7,268 bases of DNA, taken from assembly GCA_030698965.1 (NCBI GenBank), contig JAUYLM010000056.1, positions 1 through 7,268 of the forward strand, given 5' to 3'. Below, piece by piece: positions 5,768-7,268 of the stretch (the first letter of the stretch is position 1; each line of letters opens with the position of its first letter). Below the pieces are notes generated by a model. The model saw nothing but the letters and a program-made list of their open reading frames with translations. It had not been told where the DNA came from and made no database searches. The stretch comes from a bacterium (GTDB taxonomy: Bacteria > Patescibacteriota > Minisyncoccia > Phycocordibacterales > PALSA-1337). A program made the translations under genes and the position numbers.

Positions 5768-6832
5768 ATGAATCTGGAGGAACTCAAGAAGAAAATATAT
5801 CCATATCTTTCAAGCGATATCGGCATTGATCTGGGAACTGCCAATACTATTGTCTATCTGCGCGGGCAGGGAATCGTGGTAAATGAGCCGTCTGTAGTCG
5901 CGGTGAATCAGAAAACCGGACGGGTTCTGGCCATCGGGACCGAAGCAAAGAATATGCTCGGCAGAACCCCTGCCCATATCCTAGCCGTCAGGCCTCTCGT
6001 GGACGGAGTCATCTCCGACTTTGAAGTCACCGAAGAGATGATCTCTTATCTCATGAAAAAAGCCGAGGTATATTCAAAAAAGATGCTTGGGCCGAGAGTC
6101 GTAGTCGGCGTGCCGTCCGGAGTGACGAGCGTGGAAGTGCGGGCCGTGCGCGACGCGGTGAAGAATGCCGGGGCAAGGGAAGTATACATAGTGGAAGAGC
6201 CGATGGCTGGAGCGATCGGCATCCGCCTTCCAATATTCGAGCCTATAGGGAGCATGATCATAGACATTGGCGGAGGCACGACTGATATTGCGGTTATTTC
6301 ACTTGGCGGGATAGTGAGGTCAAAGAATCTAAAGATAGCCGGAGACAAGCTCAATTCTGATATAATGTCGTACATCAGGAATGAATTCAAAATCCTGATC
6401 GGAGAAAAGACAGCTGAATATATAAAGATCGCGGCGGGAGCCGTCGTTCCAGGGGAAGCATTGGAGACGACTATACGCGGACGGGACATGATCACCGGGC
6501 TTCCGAGGGAAGTGGTCATCACGGATTCTGATATACGCGAAGCGATGTCCGGATCCATAGACAACCTGGTAGAAGCCGCGAAAGAAGTCCTGGAAACAAC
6601 TCCTCCGGAAATACTTGCCGACGTCATGCACAGAGGAGTTCATCTGGTCGGAGGAGGGGCTTTGATAAAGGGATTGGATTCTCTGCTTTCATCAGTACTG
6701 AAAATTCCCGTATATATTGCGGAAGATCCTCTGACTGCCATAGCGCGAGGCACGGGCATCATACTTGAGGACATAGAAAAATATCAGGATGTATTAATAC
6801 AAAACGAAGATGAATTACGAACCGCTAATTAG
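5768..6832 (+). CDS. mreB: Rod-shape determining actin homologue MreB, copy 2 (mreBC operon copy)
   Basis: This is a second full-length MreB of 354 residues with canonical nucleotide-binding motifs: DLGTANT (21-27), Glu144 in EEP, DIGGGTTD (166-173), GRDMITGLPR (238-247) and GGGALIKGL (295-303). Unlike copy 1 it keeps GGG in the adenosine motif and Asp193 of AGDKLN, but has Asn196 where the family usually has the second Asp. It carries an N-terminal extension MNLEELKKKIYPYLSS (1-16) that could form an amphipathic membrane-binding helix, and its equivalent of the hydrophobic loop (VYSKKMLGPR, 101-110) lacks the aromatic residues of copy 1. It is followed by mreC with a 23-base overlap, the usual mreB-mreC arrangement, so this is likely the conventional morphogenesis copy. 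The ATG 5768 fits the promoter geometry, and no alternative start agrees better with homologues. Confidence 0.96.
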   Translation: MNLEELKKKIYPYLSSDIGIDLGTANTIVYLRGQGIVVNEPSVVAVNQKTGRVLAIGTEAKNMLGRTPAHILAVRPLVDGVISDFEVTEEMISYLMKKAEVYSKKMLGPRVVVGVPSGVTSVEVRAVRDAVKNAGAREVYIVEEPMAGAIGIRLPIFEPIGSMIIDIGGGTTDIAVISLGGIVRSKNLKIAGDKLNSDIMSYIRNEFKILIGEKTAEYIKIAAGAVVPGEALETTIRGRDMITGLPREVVITDSDIREAMSGSIDNLVEAAKEVLETTPPEILADVMHRGVHLVGGGALIKGLDSLLSSVLKIPVYIAEDPLTAIARGTGIILEDIEKYQDVLIQNEDELRTAN

Positions 6833-7268
6833 CAGAAACGGCAGGTACAGAAATTTCTTTCCTTTTTCATTGAAAATAGTCCTGTCCGCCGCGGTCATCC
6901 TATTTGCGCTTTATTTCTTCGCTCCCCAGGCTCTTTCTTCTTTCTTTACCATGATCGCTAGTCCGTTCTGGACTATTGGAAAGTCCGATGAGCAGAACAA
7001 GCCAATATTTTACGCAGGAGTCGTCGCTCTACAGAAGGAAAATGAGGAATTGAAAGAGCTGTTTGGAAGGACAGAAAAATCGGACAAACTCTTGGCGGTA
7101 ATACTGAAGAAGCCTCCCGTGTCCGCTTATGATGTCTTTATTCTCGATATTGGTGATGATAAGGGATTGAAAAAAGGCGATAGGGTATATGCCCGCGGTG
7201 ATATCCTCATCGGAGAAATTGCTGAAGTCAATGGTAGAACCTCAAAAGCCAAGCTCTACTCTTCTTCC
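6810..7268 (+). CDS. mreC: Rod-shape determining protein MreC, C-terminus outside window
   Basis: MreC is a bitopic membrane protein whose periplasmic or extracytoplasmic beta domains link MreB to the wall-synthesis enzymes. 153 codons are present and the frame is open to the right edge. Residues 1-21 are a basic cytoplasmic tail, about 22-38 a membrane helix (KIVLSAAVILFALYFFA), then a very short coiled coil around LQKENEELKELF (74-85). The first beta domain begins near 95, with the MreC signature KPPVSAYDVFILDIGDDKGL (101-120), KKGDRVYARGDILIGEI (121-137) and the SKAKLYSSS end (145-153). The ATG at 6810 lies inside the mreB2 coding region in another frame, 23 bases before that gene's stop, implying translational coupling. 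No Shine-Dalgarno sequence is seen. MreD would be expected downstream, off-window. Confidence 0.93.
   Translation, partial: MNYEPLISRNGRYRNFFPFSLKIVLSAAVILFALYFFAPQALSSFFTMIASPFWTIGKSDEQNKPIFYAGVVALQKENEELKELFGRTEKSDKLLAVILKKPPVSAYDVFILDIGDDKGLKKGDRVYARGDILIGEIAEVNGRTSKAKLYSSS

Noticed and set aside
6046..6627. 193-codon minus-strand open frame inside mreB copy 2
   Set aside because: Serine/threonine/isoleucine-rich translation opposite a highly conserved mreB region, with no domain or start signal; similar antisense frames occur opposite mreB1, frr and rseP.
1..7268. Alternative genetic code, CRISPR, tRNA/rRNA genes, insertion sequences
   Set aside because: TGA terminates mreB1 normally and no gene needs in-frame TGA; no direct-repeat arrays, cloverleaf or rRNA-like stretches, or transposase motifs were seen. 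Nearly all of the window is coding.

Overview
The window reads as a compact bacterial chromosome segment, most likely from a Patescibacteria/CPR lineage, Parcubacteria-like. This is inferred from streamlined protein variants (an editing-domain-less ProRS, a minimal clamp-loader delta' without P-loop, a short single-PDZ RseP), very short intergenic gaps, near absence of Shine-Dalgarno sequences, and loss of the genes that usually separate frr from rseP. TGA acts as a normal stop (end of the first mreB), so the UGA=Gly code of some CPR groups is not indicated. The lineage cannot be fixed without a marker-gene tree.

Layout. Positions 1-1076, minus strand: the first 358 codons of a MurA-type UDP-GlcNAc enolpyruvyl transferase carrying an N-terminal XRE helix-turn-helix domain; its C-terminus lies beyond the left edge. 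Positions 1077-1158: a compact divergent promoter region with back-to-back sigma70-like promoters and an imperfect 20-bp palindrome inside the murA promoter. Then, all on the plus strand: mreB copy 1 (1159-2172), a minimal DNA polymerase III delta' (2169-2807), frr (2831-3382), rseP (3383-4435), an INS-less proS (4461-5717), mreB copy 2 (5768-6832) and mreC (6810 to the right edge, truncated).

How it fits together. MurA commits UDP-GlcNAc to peptidoglycan, and MreB/MreC guide where the wall is inserted, so both ends of the window concern cell-wall growth and shape. The middle (frr, rseP, proS) looks like a condensed form of the common frr-uppS-cdsA-dxr-rseP-proS order, with a clamp-loader subunit added.

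The most interesting signal is the left end. An enzyme of wall precursor synthesis fused to a DNA-binding domain is divergently transcribed from mreB, and a palindromic candidate operator lies exactly over its own promoter. This suggests a 'trigger enzyme' that senses precursor status and controls itself and possibly the cytoskeleton gene. A second pattern is that several promoters (murA, frr, mreB2, weakly proS) put the predicted transcription start on, or one base from, the A of the ATG, suggesting leaderless mRNAs.
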